Below, in pieces: positions 31,056 through 43,409 of a DNA stretch of 64,000 bases. The stretch lies in NCBI GenBank assembly GCA_030280995.1, contig JASXTE010000015.1, positions 20,976,501 to 21,040,500 of the forward strand, read 5' to 3'. Source of the stretch: Hemileia vastatrix (lineage: Eukaryota; Basidiomycota; Pucciniomycetes; Pucciniales; Zaghouaniaceae). Positions within the stretch are counted from its first letter, which is position 1; each line of letters opens with the position of its first letter. Position numbers and translations under genes: made by a program. Below the pieces are notes generated by a model. That model did no database searches. It worked only from the letters and a program-made list of their open reading frames with translations, and was not told where the DNA came from.

Positions 31056-31892
31056 CTAGACTCTACTTTGGTAAAAGTCTTGGACTCGTAAAGGACATAC
31101 CCTCTTTAATAACTTGAATGATTCCTCACATTCCTCCATCCAATCCCATACAGCATCCTTTCTTGTTAAGCGCCGTAAAGGTGAAGACAGCAAAGCAAAA
31201 TCTTGAATAAACATTTTTACATATGTAAAAATGCCTAAAAACCCTCTAACTTCCTTAGTATTTCTTGGTCTTGGCCATGTAAGTACCTTATTCCTCTGTT
31301 TTTCAGCAACGATTCTCCCTTCCTTGCATACCACATGTCCCACTATATCTAGCGCTGGAACACAACAGGCGAATTTAGACCCAGAAATTGTTAATCCTGC
31401 CTCCTCTATCCTAAATAGCACTCTTTCCAGGGTAATCGCATATTCCCAAATAAACTTTCTAATATACAGATTTTCTTTTAACACTTCCCCTTCATAATCA
31501 CTGGCTGGTCTTTTTATACCGCCATCATCAATAAAAATTCCCACATGTTCTGGAATTTCATCCTGCAATATCCACATCATCTGTGCTTGATATACCGCCA
31601 CAGAATTTGTTGCGCCTTGTGGTAACCTTTTCAACCTAAAGCACCCCAGTGATGTTTCAAACGTCGTCATGGGTCTGGACAATTTGTCCAATTCGCGCTC
31701 ATCGTATCCTCCCATAATATCACCTAATCCATAACATGCATTTCCCGCAAAAGAATCCACAAATTCTTCTGGGGTTGGTGGTATCGCTGCATCTTTTACT
31801 TTAACCTTGTTCATCTCCCTAAGATCATGAACAACCCTTAATTCACCATTATGTTTGACCACAAAAAACACTGGACTTGAATAACTAGACAT
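31056..31892 (-). pseudogene. Ty3-2 reverse transcriptase
   Basis: 278 open codons: SSYSSPVFFVVKHNGELRV, LGDIMGGYDERELD, RLPQGATNSVAVYQ, the catalytic FIDDGG, and the thumb (EVRGFLGIFTYV). The RT fold looks complete here, and the LPQG box that Ty3-1 has lost to a frameshift is intact. It is preceded by a stop at 31941 and runs into the RNase H deletion at its end. Confidence 0.8.
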
Positions 31893-31940
31893 AGACTGTT
31901 CATACAGGCCGGACTTTAACCTTCGACTAATTAATTCTGT

Positions 31941-32642
31941 TTACTCTTCTCTTATAGCCGCTGGTATTGGAAAAGCCTTCTTTTGCAATGGCACATGAGT
32001 TATAACTGGAAAAATATAAGGTTTACCATAAGAGTGTTTTAACAAACCTCTTTCATCTTCTGAAAACACAAAAGCCTTTTCCCTAAGAACCATAACATGT
32101 AACAATAACTTCTTTTCTTCCTGCAATAACCAGCCCTCCGGTCCAAAATCTACCATCTGAACCCTTTCCATCATAATCTTACTAGTAGACGCAAAATCAG
32201 GCAGAAACTTTGTTAAAGGAGTATCATAAGAATTTCTAGATAGCGCCAGCCTCTGAAAAGGAGGATTCAAATCAGGCATCGCTATATTCACTGGTTTAAC
32301 CTTAACAGCTACTGGTTTATACTTGGATGCAAAAAAGTCCTTGCTGCTTCCTTCATTAATTAAAATCAAACCCTTTCTAATATAACTACGGGTTGAACCT
32401 GAATCCTGTTTTTGTCTTTTCTTTTTAATATAAGTATAACAATATCCAAAATTAAAGAAATCAAAAAGCTTAGGTATAATACATTCTACAGTAGTATTCC
32501 CAAGACACCTATGAAGTACTGCTTTACGTATCCCTCCTTGTTCAACTGACTGGTTACTATCCGGATTCCTCTCATCCTGGGAGATAGTAATACCTAAAAT
32601 GCCAGTCCCTAATGAAAGTGTTGGCCCCTTCCTGGCAGTCAC
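31941..32642 (-). pseudogene. Ty3-2 linker and RT N-terminus
   Basis: It is in the -1 frame relative to the protease, whose stop it overlaps by four bases, as in Ty3-1. It contains conserved pre-RT segments (FGPEGWL, LLKHSYGKPYIFP, KAFPIPAAIREE), then a TAA at 31941. No clear slippery heptamer is seen at this overlap. Confidence 0.65.
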
Positions 32643-33883
32643 CCTATCTCCTCATCTGATACTTCCTCATAAAACTTTCTTTCTTTCTCTAAGCGCACAG
32701 CTCCAGAGTACTTAGTTTCCCAGCCACCATCCTTGGGCGCTACTAAGACTTCTGTTACTGGAACACCATCATCACCCATAATCCTTATTCCTATAGTCTT
32801 ATTTAAACAATAATCTATAGTCGCAGAAAAATCCATTAAAAATGGCGTGCGTAAAACTTGTTTAACTACACCTATTGGAACATAAAAATGTATATCTCTT
32901 GTTGCTCTCGCAACTCTAGTGCATACATACTCTGCTACACCTATAACAGGTAACCTACCTCCCCAAATTCCTGAGACAGTGACTTCGCCATCTTTTACAG
33001 AAAGAGCTAATTCCACTGCGTCATCCACTGATACCACATTGATTTGTGAACCCGTGTCCACTAACTCTTTAATTTGCTTACCATTTACCGTAATAGTTAA
33101 ATACCCTAAGGGTCCTGCATAATGTGGCACCCTAGGTAATCCAACGACTGGCTGAAATGACTGTTCTGCCATATCGAGCTCAGCGCAACTAGCAATCCTT
33201 TGCTTTCTGCACTTATCCACGATTCCATTTGCTAAATCCGGTGCTACTGCTGTGAGCATCTCTAATGGAACAGAGACTGTAGTCTTCAAACATTGCGCAA
33301 CTAGATCTTTGGCAGCTTTAGGAAAATCAGAATGAACCGGGCGCTGCATTCTCCATTTAGGCTGAGTTGCCTTAGCACCAGCTTTCGCTCTTCCAGGTGG
33401 GTTCTTTGGAGTATTATGCTTTGCTCCTGGCATTCCTTCAGCAGGTACCACTCTCTGCTGTACTACCTCTGGCTCCTCTAATATTGCCCTCTGATCTACT
33501 TCCTGGTGATCTACGCCATAACCTCCTGGGTCCATACCCTCCATTTCAAGATCCTCGATAGGGGAAGGTGTATTTTCTCTAGTGGTATACCCTACTTCCT
33601 CCATATCCTCTGGATTTGCATACCTAGCTCCAGTCCTTCTTGGCCTAGTAATTGTAGGTGGGGCCATTTTCTTATACTTTGCTGCGAACATCTCCAATCG
33701 TGCTGCGGTAAGTGGCGCTGCAACCGCTCCTTCTTTTATTTTAAAATCTAACACCGCGCAAGTAACTGCAAAATTAACCGATTTCGCATACTTGACTTTC
33801 TCCTTATTTTCCGGCTCTTTGCCCTTGCTTGACCTGCTTTCCATATACTTTTTATTAATATGATTGATGACCATGGCTCCCAT
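32639..33883 (-). pseudogene. Ty3-2 protease region
   Basis: 414 open codons with a long variable N-terminal part and a retropepsin-like domain (AGPLGYLTITVNGKQIKEL, VDTGSQINVVS, FLMDFSATIDY). The catalytic D-T-G is intact. It ends at TGA 32639-32641. It overlaps the gag frame at 33748-33883 in a different phase, so gag and protease are joined by a shift or by decay. Confidence 0.75.
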
Positions 33884-34923
33884 CCCTCAATCTTTGTTTT
33901 AACCAACTTAGTACCATCTTCCAAAATAAGCCTAGTCCCATCCTCATAAACTACCTTTTCCTCTTTATCCTTTTGTAGCGCATTACACCTCATCCTTGTA
34001 TGCCCCTCTTTATTACAATAATAGCACACCATAGCGGAAAAACGCGAAGGTTGAGGAGAACTCTTGGGCCTAAATGATTCTTTCGCCTTTGCGGCTTCAA
34101 CTATCTTCTTCTCCAACTCATTGATTCTCGACATGACTGAATCTGGATCCTTAGAGAAAATTTTAACTTTAGGAGACGAGATCTGAGAATGTGATTGTAC
34201 GCCTGACGCATCTTCCTCCATCCCCTCATTATCCAGAGCCACCCTTGCTGCACGTCACTCAACTCGATGCAACTTCATTTCAGCTTCCACTGCCATTTAT
34301 ACTTCTTCTAATCTGGGATACTTATAATTTCTGTCCTTCTTTTTAACCAGCTTCCCTTCATTATCCAAGCGCCTTTTTGCCCAGTCTTCAACTTCTGGAG
34401 CTAACGCTTCACAAAACCAAGGTAAGGACGCATTAACATTGCTAAAATCTTTGCTACTAACTAACTATTCCACTATCCGATCAAAGTCTTCCCTAAAACT
34501 TTTAAATTCCTTGGGGTCGTGAACATCCCCTCTAGCTTTGACCCTATTTACCAAAATATACAGGTCCTTCATTGTATACCTAGTTTCCTCAGTAACTTTT
34601 GTCCATCTCTTGAGCATTTGTTCTTTTAGCGCTGACCAATTTTGCTCCTCATGCCCATTTAGATCCTCTAAATTGTCTTTTCACTCATTAGATACAAAGA
34701 ATAGTACTTGACGTACCATATCATATTCAGTTACTCCATGAAATTCCGCTGCTTGTTCAAACCTGCGTAAAAACTTTTTGGTATTATTGCCCCCAAAGCG
34801 CAAGCTTTCATCTTTACACCTAATAATTGTGGTTACCGTTTTTGGCAACGATGCCAAAGAATTGGGCAATTTAACCCTCTCCTGACATCCCATAGATGTA
34901 GTCGCAGTAGGATCCATTCCCAA
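33748..34923 (-). pseudogene. Ty3-2 Gag
   Basis: ATG 34923 opens the Gag N-terminus (ESLRFGGNNTKKFLRRFEQAA), but stops lie at 34681 and several places downstream (about 34470, 34298, 34256). The frame is open again at 33748-34242, with a zinc knuckle C-x2-C-x4-H-x4-C (CYYCNKEGHTRMRC). Gag is therefore inactive. Confidence 0.75.
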
Positions 34924-35162
34924 AAATTCAAATCAAAACAAAGATCAAAAAAAAACACACGCTTGGTAATTAAACCTGACTGTTTTCACGATACAGCCCT
35001 ACACTATCCTCTGATAACGGCTATTGATCCACTTGTTGTAGACCCTATGACTCTTCCGCTGAATTTCCGGCTTGATTAGATCCTCCTGACGAAACCCTAA
35101 ACAAAACAAAAATCTAATCAAAAAATACTAGTTACAATTATTGCCACTGTTGGGACACCAAT
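34924..35162 (-). promoter_or_regulatory. Ty3-2 leader with tRNA primer site (35143-35160)
   Basis: In sense orientation, two bases after the LTR comes TGGTGTCCCAACAGTGGC, which fits complementarity to a tRNA 3' end in CCA. It is similar in part to the Ty3-1 primer site. The tRNA is not assigned. Confidence 0.65.
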
Positions 35163-36444
35163 TGCAGACTTTTCTAAAGTACTAAGCAGTAGACACAATG
35201 CGAGATGGGTTGGTTCTTCTTTTCAATTTCTAAAAAAAAAAAAAAAAAGAAGAAGCGCCTGCCACTCTTATTTTTAAAGACAGTGCAATAATGTGTAACG
35301 CTTAATTTTTGATTAGAAAAAGTTATGAGTCGAGAGATGAGTTTTTTTAGAGATCAGGAAAAAAAATAACAAGTATTACTATCTGGATTTTTCTATTCTT
35401 AACAAGCACTAATATCCACAGCTACTCCCTCTTGAAGCACTCTCTTTGAATATGCCTTGTTATAGCAATAAAATGACTCTAGTGATAATCAATCCTACTG
35501 AATCTATATAACTCTCTATTTTGCGCTTCTTTCACTATGCTTTTTGAGATACACACACAGACGCACAAATTAAAGGATTCAAACAAATCTCTAATTTACT
35601 ACTCTATTTTTTGTATATATCAATCTCTCTCTTAAAAGTCTATATATGTGTATATATATCTATCTTATATGTATATGACTCTTCCAGACTCTATCAAATA
35701 GTCATCCTTTTTATATTTTTACGGTACTCAAGACACAGTTCCCTAGTGGATCTTCAGCGCTAGCTCTAGCGCCATATTAGTAAAACAATAACTAATCTAT
35801 TAGTAAGCTACATACACTGCTTGTAACAACTACAGCGCCAAAATCATACCCTATAATTACTAACACTAGTATTAACTTGTTTCACTGATACTCCACATAT
35901 GCGCTTTTAACTATAACTTTGTTTTGTTTCAGCGCTAGTTCTAGGTTTGACTTATCCTAACGCTGCGTCTAGTTGCCTTAACTCTTGGGTATTTTTACGA
36001 TTGAGTCCCCACTCTCTTTGCTTTAATACTAAGTTCATAGTTCTGAAAGCTCGCTTAACTAGTTAGCCTTCTTCATTACTTGTCTCAGTAAGTTTCCCAT
36101 CTGGCCGCGGTACAGCATACTATGCACTTGAGTTGTCCTTAATCCATGACTTTTTCCTTAATGCGTAACACATACTTTTTAGAAAGCCCAAATCCATATT
36201 TGTTTAGCGCATAATAGTCCTAAGTTGATAATACACAATTCCCTACTGTGCGGCACATCTTGCTGCAATATCCGAGCGCACAGACCCTTAATCCTTTTCC
36301 GCGCTTCCATTTCCTTTGTTCCTTGAAACACACAAATACATATTATATTTTTGCACTTCCTGCTGCGCTAACTCCCCTTTATTCTTCCTGGACTAGGCGC
36401 GCTGATTAATCTCAATTTAAGCTTCCTGAGAGGCGCGTACCACA
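35163..36444 (-). repeat. 5' LTR of Ty3-2
   Basis: It starts TGCAGACTTTTC and ends GTACCACA on the plus strand. The right end resembles the CTACCACA end of the Ty3-1 LTRs. It has many GCGC-containing motifs and microsatellite-like TATATATG/TCTCTC tracts (35590-35690). The following ACGTC would be the target duplication; its partner is not available. Confidence 0.65.
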
Positions 36445-37145
36445 ACGTCTTACAGTGATAGACCCAAATACCTTTTAAGGAAGACAAGAAGTCCTAATCA
36501 GAACACTTCACACGTCTTAAAGTGATAAACCCAAATACCTGTAGCATTGAGTGAGCAAGTGGGGAAAGTAACACTGAGCAAAAGTATAGCAAAAGTGAGG
36601 AAAATAGAAAAAAGAATTAGAGATGGATAAAATGTAGATGAGTCAATCGCATGGAGACACAAAAAGTAATCAACAATGTAAAGTACCTTTTAAGGAAGAC
36701 AAGAAGTCCTAATTAGAACACTTTGAACATCTTACAGTGATAAACCCAAATACCTAGGGCACATAAAATATTAGAAGAATGGATAAGAACAATATTGTGA
36801 TGAAAAATACCTGTAGCATGGAGTGAGGGAGTGGGCAAGTGACACCAAGCAAAAGTAGAGCAAAAATGAGGAAAATAGTAAAAGGAATAAGAGAGGGATA
36901 AAAGGTAAATGAGTGAGGAACAGGAGCATAGTGAGTACAATATATATATCCTCTATCATCAAGCTAAGTTTTATCTAACAATGGAATATTCAAGTTTTGC
37001 TATTAAAGGGAAATACTTCGCTCAGGCAGGGATGCCACAACTGAGGCTGAGGTACAAAGAGTAGAGCGTAAACTGAGGAATGAAATTTATTCTGAGGTAG
37101 ATAGACAATGGTAATGTTTCAATGAAAGAAATTGCATTTCTAATA
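36445..37145 (-). repeat. Copia relic 3' LTR
   Basis: It contains internally repeated blocks of the unit CTTTTAAGGAAGACAAGAAG (36472, 36688) and AGTGATAAACCCAAATACC. A polypurine tract follows in sense (CCCCCC at 37146-37151 on the plus strand). No TG/CA ends are recognised with confidence. Confidence 0.65.
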
Positions 37146-37687
37146 CCCCCCATGTCTATATACATTAGACACAATTTTGAAGACCCAATCTGGAAGCAGA
37201 AATCCAAATTTTTGTCTAGCCAATGATTTAGTGAGCAAATCAGCAACCATTTTTTCAGTATATATATATTGCAGAGCCAGATTTTTGGCAAGGAACTTTT
37301 CTCGTATCCAGTGATTGTGAATTTCAATGTGTTTTGATTGGGCATGAACGAGAGGGTTTTTGGCAAGATCCATTGCCCCTTGATTGTCACCTTGTAAAAA
37401 AGGAGGATTGGGGAGACAAATTTTGAGATATTTAAGCAAAGACACAAGCCAAAGAGTTTCTTTGAAAGAATCCACCATTCCTCTGTATTCCACTTCAGAA
37501 GTAGCAAGTGCAACAGTGGGTTGTTTTTTATATTGCCATGAAATAGCAGCACCGTTGAATATGAATAAGTACCCACTGGTTGATCTTCTAGTAATTGGAC
37601 AACCAGCCCAGTCAGAGTCACTGAAGGCTTCTTAGTCCAAATTAGTAAAGAAAGTGAGTGTGTCAAGAGAATTTTGATTACCTCCAT
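37140..37687 (-). pseudogene. Copia relic RNase H
   Basis: Copia-type RNase H with the motifs TVALATSEVEYRGM, LQGDNQGAMDLAKNP, SKHIEIHNHWIRE and MVADLLTKSL. The open stretch 37140-37493 covers the C-terminal half. The N-terminal half lies in a shifted frame (37640-37500). Confidence 0.8.
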
Positions 37688-38413
37688 AAACTAGAGTTTT
37701 ATCAATAGTATAAATAAGATAGTGTATTGCTTGTTTAAACGCAATCCAGTGAGTCATTCCCGGATTTTCTAAATTTTGAGATAATTGAGAGACAAAAAAT
37801 GACAAGTCAGGAAGAGTGCATTGCAAAAGATAATTCAGAAATCCTATGGCACTCTGATAGTTCACATTGAGTTTTTTAAATTGGACAATAGACTCAGGGG
37901 AATCTGGGACTAATTGTTGGTTTTCAATCATGTTAGTATGTATTGGCTTGGTATTAAGCATATCATAGTTGGAAAGAAGATTTTTGATGTAGAGTTTTTG
38001 ATTTAGAGAGTATGTTGAGTTTTGCATATTGTGATGAATGTGCATTCCCAGTAAATTTTTGGTGATTCCACAGTCATCCATATCAAAATTTTTTGGATGG
38101 AATCTTGAAACCAGGATGTGTCTGGCGCAGAAATAGCCAGATCATTGACATGGACAAAAACATTAGTGGTATTTTCCTGATGTTTTCTGATGAATAGGCA
38201 TGGATCTGAGGCACTTGGTTTCATGTGAAGAGAATTGAAGAAAACTTTGAGATGCTGGTACCAGCATTGGGGTGACTTTTTCAGGCCATACAAACTTTTC
38301 TTCAGTTTCAACACAGGATTAATAAAAGAAGATGGAGGGACAACACCAGAAGGTACTTTCATATAAATGGTTTCTTCCAGAATGCCATAAAGGAATGCAC
38401 CTTTGACATCCAC
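37688..38413 (-). pseudogene. Copia relic reverse transcriptase
   Basis: RT motifs: MDVKGAFLYGILEETIYMKV, LKKSLYGLKKSPQCWYQ, then VHVNDLAIS where copia has VDDL. The catalytic Y-V-D-D box is degraded to H-V-N-D. The C-terminal RT segment (LLGMHIHHN, AIGFLNYLLQCTLPDLSF) is in a different frame from about 38081. Confidence 0.8.
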
Positions 38414-39093
38414 TTGATGACAAGGCCAATTTTTTGCAGATGCAACAGAAAATAATGTGCATAGAGTAGTAAGTTGTCCAGTTGGGGCATATGTTTTGTT
38501 GTAGTCAATGCCAGGTTGTTGAGAGAAACCTTGAGCACATAATCAAGCTTTGAAATTTTTTATATGACCATTTTTGTCCTCCTTAACCTTGAATACCCAG
38601 GTCCAACCAATAGGTCAAATTTTAGAGGGTGATTCAATGATAGACCAAACCTTATTTTTTGTTAATTTTTCCAATTCATTGTTGATAGCTTCTTTCCAAC
38701 AGTCACCATACATTCCATTGATGGCTTGAGCATAGGACTTAGCTGTAGGAGTATTTTTGGCTAGTAAGTCATTGAAAGATTTGAAGGTAGAATTAGCTCG
38801 GCATCTCTTCTCAGAGATGATGTTTTTTGGGTTAATATTAGAGGAAATTTCTTGAAAAGGGGCAAGTTGGTGGTGGTCCATTGTTGGGCAGCAGGAACAA
38901 GAGTTTTCAAGGCTGGAATTTCTGTTTCAGTAGAATGAGGATTGAGTTCTTTGGCTATGAAATCAGAAGTTTCATATGGCTCATAAGTTTTGGAGGGATC
39001 CTCATAGATGGGAGAATCACTATTTGAGTTAGAACTGCATTCTGACACTGGAGGTGAAGGAGCAGAAGTCAAGACAGAAATGATAAATTCCAA
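38414..39093 (-). pseudogene. Copia relic integrase-RT linker
   Basis: Acidic Ser/Pro linker (38761-39093) and the start of RT (WKEAINNELEKLTKNKVWS, 38615-38881), in two frames with stops between. Confidence 0.7.
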
Positions 39094-40304
39094 TCAGTCT
39101 TCTACAAGATTTTCAAGACAGGGAGGAGAATTGTGATAAGGAAATTCTGACTCCTTGAACTGTACATGCTGTGAGGTGATAATTTTTTTACTTTCAAGGT
39201 CAAAAAGTCTGTAACTTGTCATATTTTTGACATAGCCAAGAAGAATACATTTTTTACTGTTAGGCATGAATTTCCCTCTCCAAACATGCTTGGTGATTAG
39301 TGGCCAAGAAGCACAGCCAAAAGTTTGGAGATTTTTGACTCTGGGTTTGAGGTTAAAGAGTTTTTCATATGGAGTAATCATATTGTTGCTAGTAGTGGGA
39401 GATCTGTTTTTGAGAAAAACAGAAGTGTTGAGTGCTTCAATCAAGAATTCCAGAGGTAAGTTAGAAGTGTAGAGGAGAGCTTTAGCCTTCTCAGTTGTGG
39501 TAGGGTTGCCTCTTTCAGCTATAGAGTTTTGCTCCGCATGATGAGGAGAGGTGGTTATCATGCAGATTCCTTCCTCAGCAAGAAAGGAGTTGAAATGATG
39601 ATTAATGTATTTATCACCATTGTCATTGACAATATTCGCAATTTTATAATTAAGATGCTTTTAAATGAATTCTTTAAAATTTTAAATACAGGCAGGGTTT
39701 TGTCTTTATTTTTTAAGGTAAATATGAATCTTTAATTGGAATATGCATCTGTTATACAGAAATAATATCAGGCACCACTTAGAGAAGGAGGAGAAATTTT
39801 TCTGCTCAAGTCACTATGCAGGAATTTGAGTGGTCTGAAATCAGAAGGAAGGGTACCATTAAAGGGAACCTTATGAAGGTTTTCTTTATCACAAGATTCA
39901 CAAAAAGGATGAGTGTTAACAGCTGGAAAGTTAATTATTTTCAGCTTCTTGAGTGCATTTAGATATTCAAGGCTAGGATGACCAAGTTGTAAATTCCAGA
40001 TAGAAACAGATAAGGACTTGGCTGTTAATGCGGAAATAATCTTGTAAGGGGAGGGTTTACAAGGAAAAAGATTGAACTACAAAAGGTTGTTTGAGATAGG
40101 TCCGGAAACAATGACTTTTTTGTGGTTTTTGACTTCATATTGGGTTTCAGAGCACTTCAAAGTTGGACCCTTCTTCAGAATATCGATCAGTGAGATGAGG
40201 TATTTTTTAAAGGAGGGAATGTAAAGGCAGTCTTTGAGTTGAATGTTAATGCCATTTACAGTTCCTTGACACTTGACAGATCTCCCATCTCCTACAATGA
40301 CCAA
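39094..40304 (-). pseudogene. Copia relic protease end and integrase
   Basis: From the right: the protease-integrase spacer (QLKDCLYIPSFKKYLISL), a zinc-binding segment with LGHPSLEYL and CESCDKEN, remnants of the catalytic core with stops, and the glutamate-bearing segment SPHHAEQNSIAERG. The integrase C-terminal part is open at 39094-39561 (FGCASWPLITKH, KCILLGYVK). Confidence 0.75.
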
Positions 40305-40340
40305 AGTGTTTTCAAGGGTGAATTCAAGAAAATAAGATTT

Positions 40341-40682
40341 TTAACGTAAAATATGTTGGGTAGCTCCACTATCTAGGATGGAGTTAAAGTGAGGAATGGA
40401 GTTGAGAGCAAATGTAGAGAGACACATTGTTAAGGTTGATAGTTCAATGATGTACAGTTGAGACTCTAAATTGGCTTTGGCCTGATTTCTGGAATACTCT
40501 TGTTCTTTGCAAAGATGTGGATGAAGTTGAAAGCATTGGGCTTCACTATGCTTTGTTTTTGGATTGTGTTTACCACCAGTACAGATTTTGGAGGGAACTT
40601 TTGGAGAGGCAAGGGCAGAGGAAGTGGAGGTATCCGGAGCAGCTAATGAGTTTTGCTCAAAATCTATTAAAGCAGATAGCAA
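40341..40682 (-). pseudogene. Copia relic Gag end and protease active site
   Basis: It contains a modified zinc-finger-like segment (GGKHNPKTKHSEAQCFQLHP), also seen in the young copia (GKHNPLAPHPESSCFHLHP), then the aspartic protease motif LDSGATQHI. Confidence 0.75.
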
Positions 40683-40689
40683 GGCTTGA

Positions 40690-41326
40690 GTTTTTAATGG
40701 GGCCGCAGTGACGTTATAGTTAAAGAATAGAGTTTGTCACATGATTTCAAATTGAGAGGGAAGACAGTGAAGTATCATAATGCAAAGTGCTTCTTCACTT
40801 ACACCAGCTTTAATGAGAAGGATTTAATTTTCAAGCATTTTGATTTCTTCCGGAATTTCTCCCAAGTCTCCATTGAAAGAGAAGGTGTACAGTCTGCACA
40901 GAACAGCAAATTTGTTGGAAGCGCTTTGGGAATGGTAGTGATTAAAGAGAGCTTTCCATAAAAGAGCAGGATTTTTTTTGTTGGAGGTACCAATGAAAAT
41001 ATTGGTTGGTAAGAGTCCATTTTCAAGAAAAAAATTTCGATAATTTTTTGACACTGTAATTTGTTGTCTTTTGAGAGAGGAGATGAGGGAGATTCAGTGG
41101 GAACATTTGCAGGGGTTTTAAACTGAGAGGTAGAGGACTGAGTGGGTATGATTGCTACTAGATGGTATAAGCCATTCTGTAGTAGATAACCTTTCATTTT
41201 CATAGAACATGAAGGATAGTTGGTTTTGTTCAACACTGGCACGTCTGAGCCAGTGGAGACAGTAAGAGTATCACTTGAAATGGTAGCAGATGAAATGTGG
41301 ATTATGGTGTGCATTAGATTCTTCAC
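40690..41326 (-). pseudogene. Copia relic Gag
   Basis: Start MKNLMHTIIH at 41326, then the copia Gag N-terminal segment LNKTNYPSCSMKMKGYL. A frameshift moves the rest (ALLWKALFNHYHSQSASNKF) into the frame open at 40824-41054. Confidence 0.7.
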
Positions 41327-41340
41327 TTAATTAATTGGCT

Positions 41341-41355
41341 TCTGGGCCCATAATC
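41341..41355 (-). promoter_or_regulatory. Copia relic primer site, half-tRNA-iMet type
   Basis: In sense, GATTATGGGCCCAGA. It matches the complement of the initiator tRNA-Met anticodon arm (GGGCCCATAA), as in the young copia at 44479, with small differences. Confidence 0.65.
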
Positions 41356-41361
41356 TTTTAA

Positions 41362-42051
41362 TGGAGGTAGGAGATCTTTTAAGGAAGACAAGAAGTCCTA
41401 ATTAGAACACTTCACACTTCAAACAGTGATAAACCCAAATACCTGTAGCGTGGAGTGAGCGAGTGGGGCAAGTGACACCAAGAAAAAGTAGAGCACAAGT
41501 GAGGAAAATAGCAAAAAGAATTAGAGAGGGATAAAATGTAGATGAGTCAGTTGCATGGAGACACAAAAAGTAATCAACAATGTAAAGTACCTTTTAAGGA
41601 AGACAAGAAGTCCTAATTAGAACACTTTGCACATCTTAAAGTGATAAACCCAAATACATAGGGCACATAAAATATTAGAAGAATGGATAAGAACAATAGT
41701 ACGATGAAAAATAAATGTAGCATGGAGTGAGCGAGTGGGGCAAGTGACACCAAGCAAAAGTAGAGCAAAAGTGAGGAAAATAGTAAAAAGAATAAGAGAG
41801 GGATAAAACGTAGATGAGTGAGGAAAAAGGAGCATAGTGAGTACAATATATATATCCTCTATCATAAAGATAAGTTTTATCTAACAATGGAATATTCAAG
41901 TTTTGCTATTAAAGGGAAATACTTCGCTCAGGCAGGGATGCCACAACTGAGGCTGAGGTACAAAGAGTAGAGCATAAACTGAGGAATGCAAGCTGGTCTG
42001 AGGTAGATAGACAATGGTACAAGTTCAATGAAATAAATGACATTTCTAATA
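41362..42051 (-). repeat. Copia relic 5' LTR
   Basis: Paired with 36445-37145. The plus-strand left edge is set at the TGGAGG next to the primer site. The right edge CATTTCTAATA at 42051 matches the inner edge of the other copy at 37145. Confidence 0.65.
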
Positions 42052-43409
42052 ATTACAACTACAATACATTTCATTAGTACTTTTATAGTCTTTGAATAGT
42101 TTTTGAATTATATTCTCTATTTTTCTACCAAACATAAGATTATAAACCAATTATAATTAGTGAGATTAAATTACTGAAACCCTTACTCTGATTTTTATTT
42201 TAATACTTATTGGATTTGTACTACAGTATTCATATAGGACCATTAAAATCTTCTAGACAACTGACTATTAAAGCTATTCAAGTCTCTGTACTTGAACTCA
42301 GCCTGATAATACTAGTACCAACTGGTCAAAACCTTCTTCATAAACAATAATTTTGCACAAAGCTCAGTTCACTCTGCATTATATATACATTAAGATCAAT
42401 TGAAACTGTGCTATATCCATGTGCATGTAAATTATTTTTTAATATTTGGCAGAGACATAAGATGGTTCAAGGATTTCATATCTAGTCACTTTGAAATGGA
42501 GGATCTAGGGGAATCTAAAATAACCCTATGTATTAAAGTTTCAAGAAGTCCAGCTAAAAATCAAACTTACTATCTCAATTGTCTGGAATTAATGAAATAC
42601 TGGCAAGTTATAACATGAGTGACTGCAAAATCATGTTGTCACCTATAGGCCTAAAAGTTCATTTAACACCAGCTGTTAATGATGATCATAATGTCTTTAT
42701 AAAAAGGAAATGCAACTACTTCAGTGTGGTAGGCCACTTAAATTATCTTGTACAATGTACTAGACCAAATTTTGAATTCGACTGCAGTCAACTATTCTAA
42801 TATTTGAATAAGCCAGCACAAGCACACTGGGATACCTTCCTATAAGTACTCTAATATCTTAGAAGCACTATCAATAAAGCAATTACATATGGTGCTCTCA
42901 TGAGAAATAATAATGTACTTGAAGGCTTTTGTGACTATGATTGGGGTTCATGCTTATATACTCAATGCTCAACAACTGGATACATCTTCACCTTGAACAG
43001 CAGTGCTATCAGTTGGTGGACCAAAAAACAAAACACCGTATCTTTAAGTGTGACTGAACAGGAATATAAATCTCCCACCAAGTCAGGGCAGGAAGCTATT
43101 TGGATAAAGAATCTTTTATCCAAAATTAACTTTTTGTTCTTGAATCTCAATAACCCAATTAAATTACACTTTGATAACAAACAATGTATCTCACTAGAAA
43201 ATAACCCAATATATCATTCTCGCACTAAAAATATTGACATCCTAATTCACTGGATTTGAGAACAGGTGAACAATAAAAAATTAATCCTTAAATACCATTC
43301 CACAGGTGATATGCCAGCCAACATGCTAACCAAGGCTCTTTAAAGAGTAAAGCTTCTAAAACATCTAAACTTCATAAACATCAATGATGGATTACTCAAC
43401 AAGAGAGGG
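42052..43409 (+). pseudogene. Old copia relic, RT end and RNase H
   Basis: A 5' LTR end remnant (about 42240-42310; compare 54348-54420) is followed directly by RT (HVHVNYFLIFGRDI, FEMEDLGESKITL) and RNase H (STTGYIFTLNSSAISWW, TEQEYKSPTKSGQEAIW, DNKQCISLENNP, NMLTKAL). Gag, protease and integrase are missing, so a large internal deletion occurred near 42310-42400. Several stops and shifts are present. It ends at a purine tract AAGAGAGGG before the LTR at 43410. Confidence 0.8.

Larger units (their letters stand above)
28564..36444 (-). mobile_element. Ty3-2: decayed minus-strand Ty3 retrotransposon
   Basis: From right to left: 5' LTR (35163-36444), primer site (35143-35160), gag, protease, RT, partial RNase H, integrase. 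The same domain order and many shared motifs (VARDDLSGWVEAAPL, GPYRI, RNEEKL) place it in the family of Ty3-1, at clear distance. Many stops, a frameshift and an internal deletion break it. No 3' LTR is seen before the Ty3-1 LTR at 26174, so the left end is lost, displaced or masked. The left limit given is conservative; Z3/Z4 may lie inside its 3' region. Confidence 0.75.
36445..42051 (-). mobile_element. Minus-strand Ty1/copia relic
   Basis: The 5' LTR is at about 41362-42051, followed in sense by a primer site (41341-41355), gag, protease, integrase, RT and RNase H, and a 3' LTR at about 36445-37145. Domain order and motifs are copia-type. The LTRs are similar over about 675 bases but clearly diverged, and their outer edges differ because of internal repeats. 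No convincing target duplication is seen. The left LTR appears cut by the insertion of Ty3-2. Confidence 0.8.

Noticed and set aside
36713..36962. Membrane-like frames in the copia relic LTRs (also 41613-41899)
   Set aside because: Pyrimidine-rich minus strand gives Leu/Ser/Phe runs in all three phases, and the two LTR copies do not conserve one phase.
36467..42056. AATAC/ATTAC as target duplication of the copia relic
   Set aside because: Imperfect, and the LTR edges are uncertain because of internal repeats and the Ty3-2 junction.
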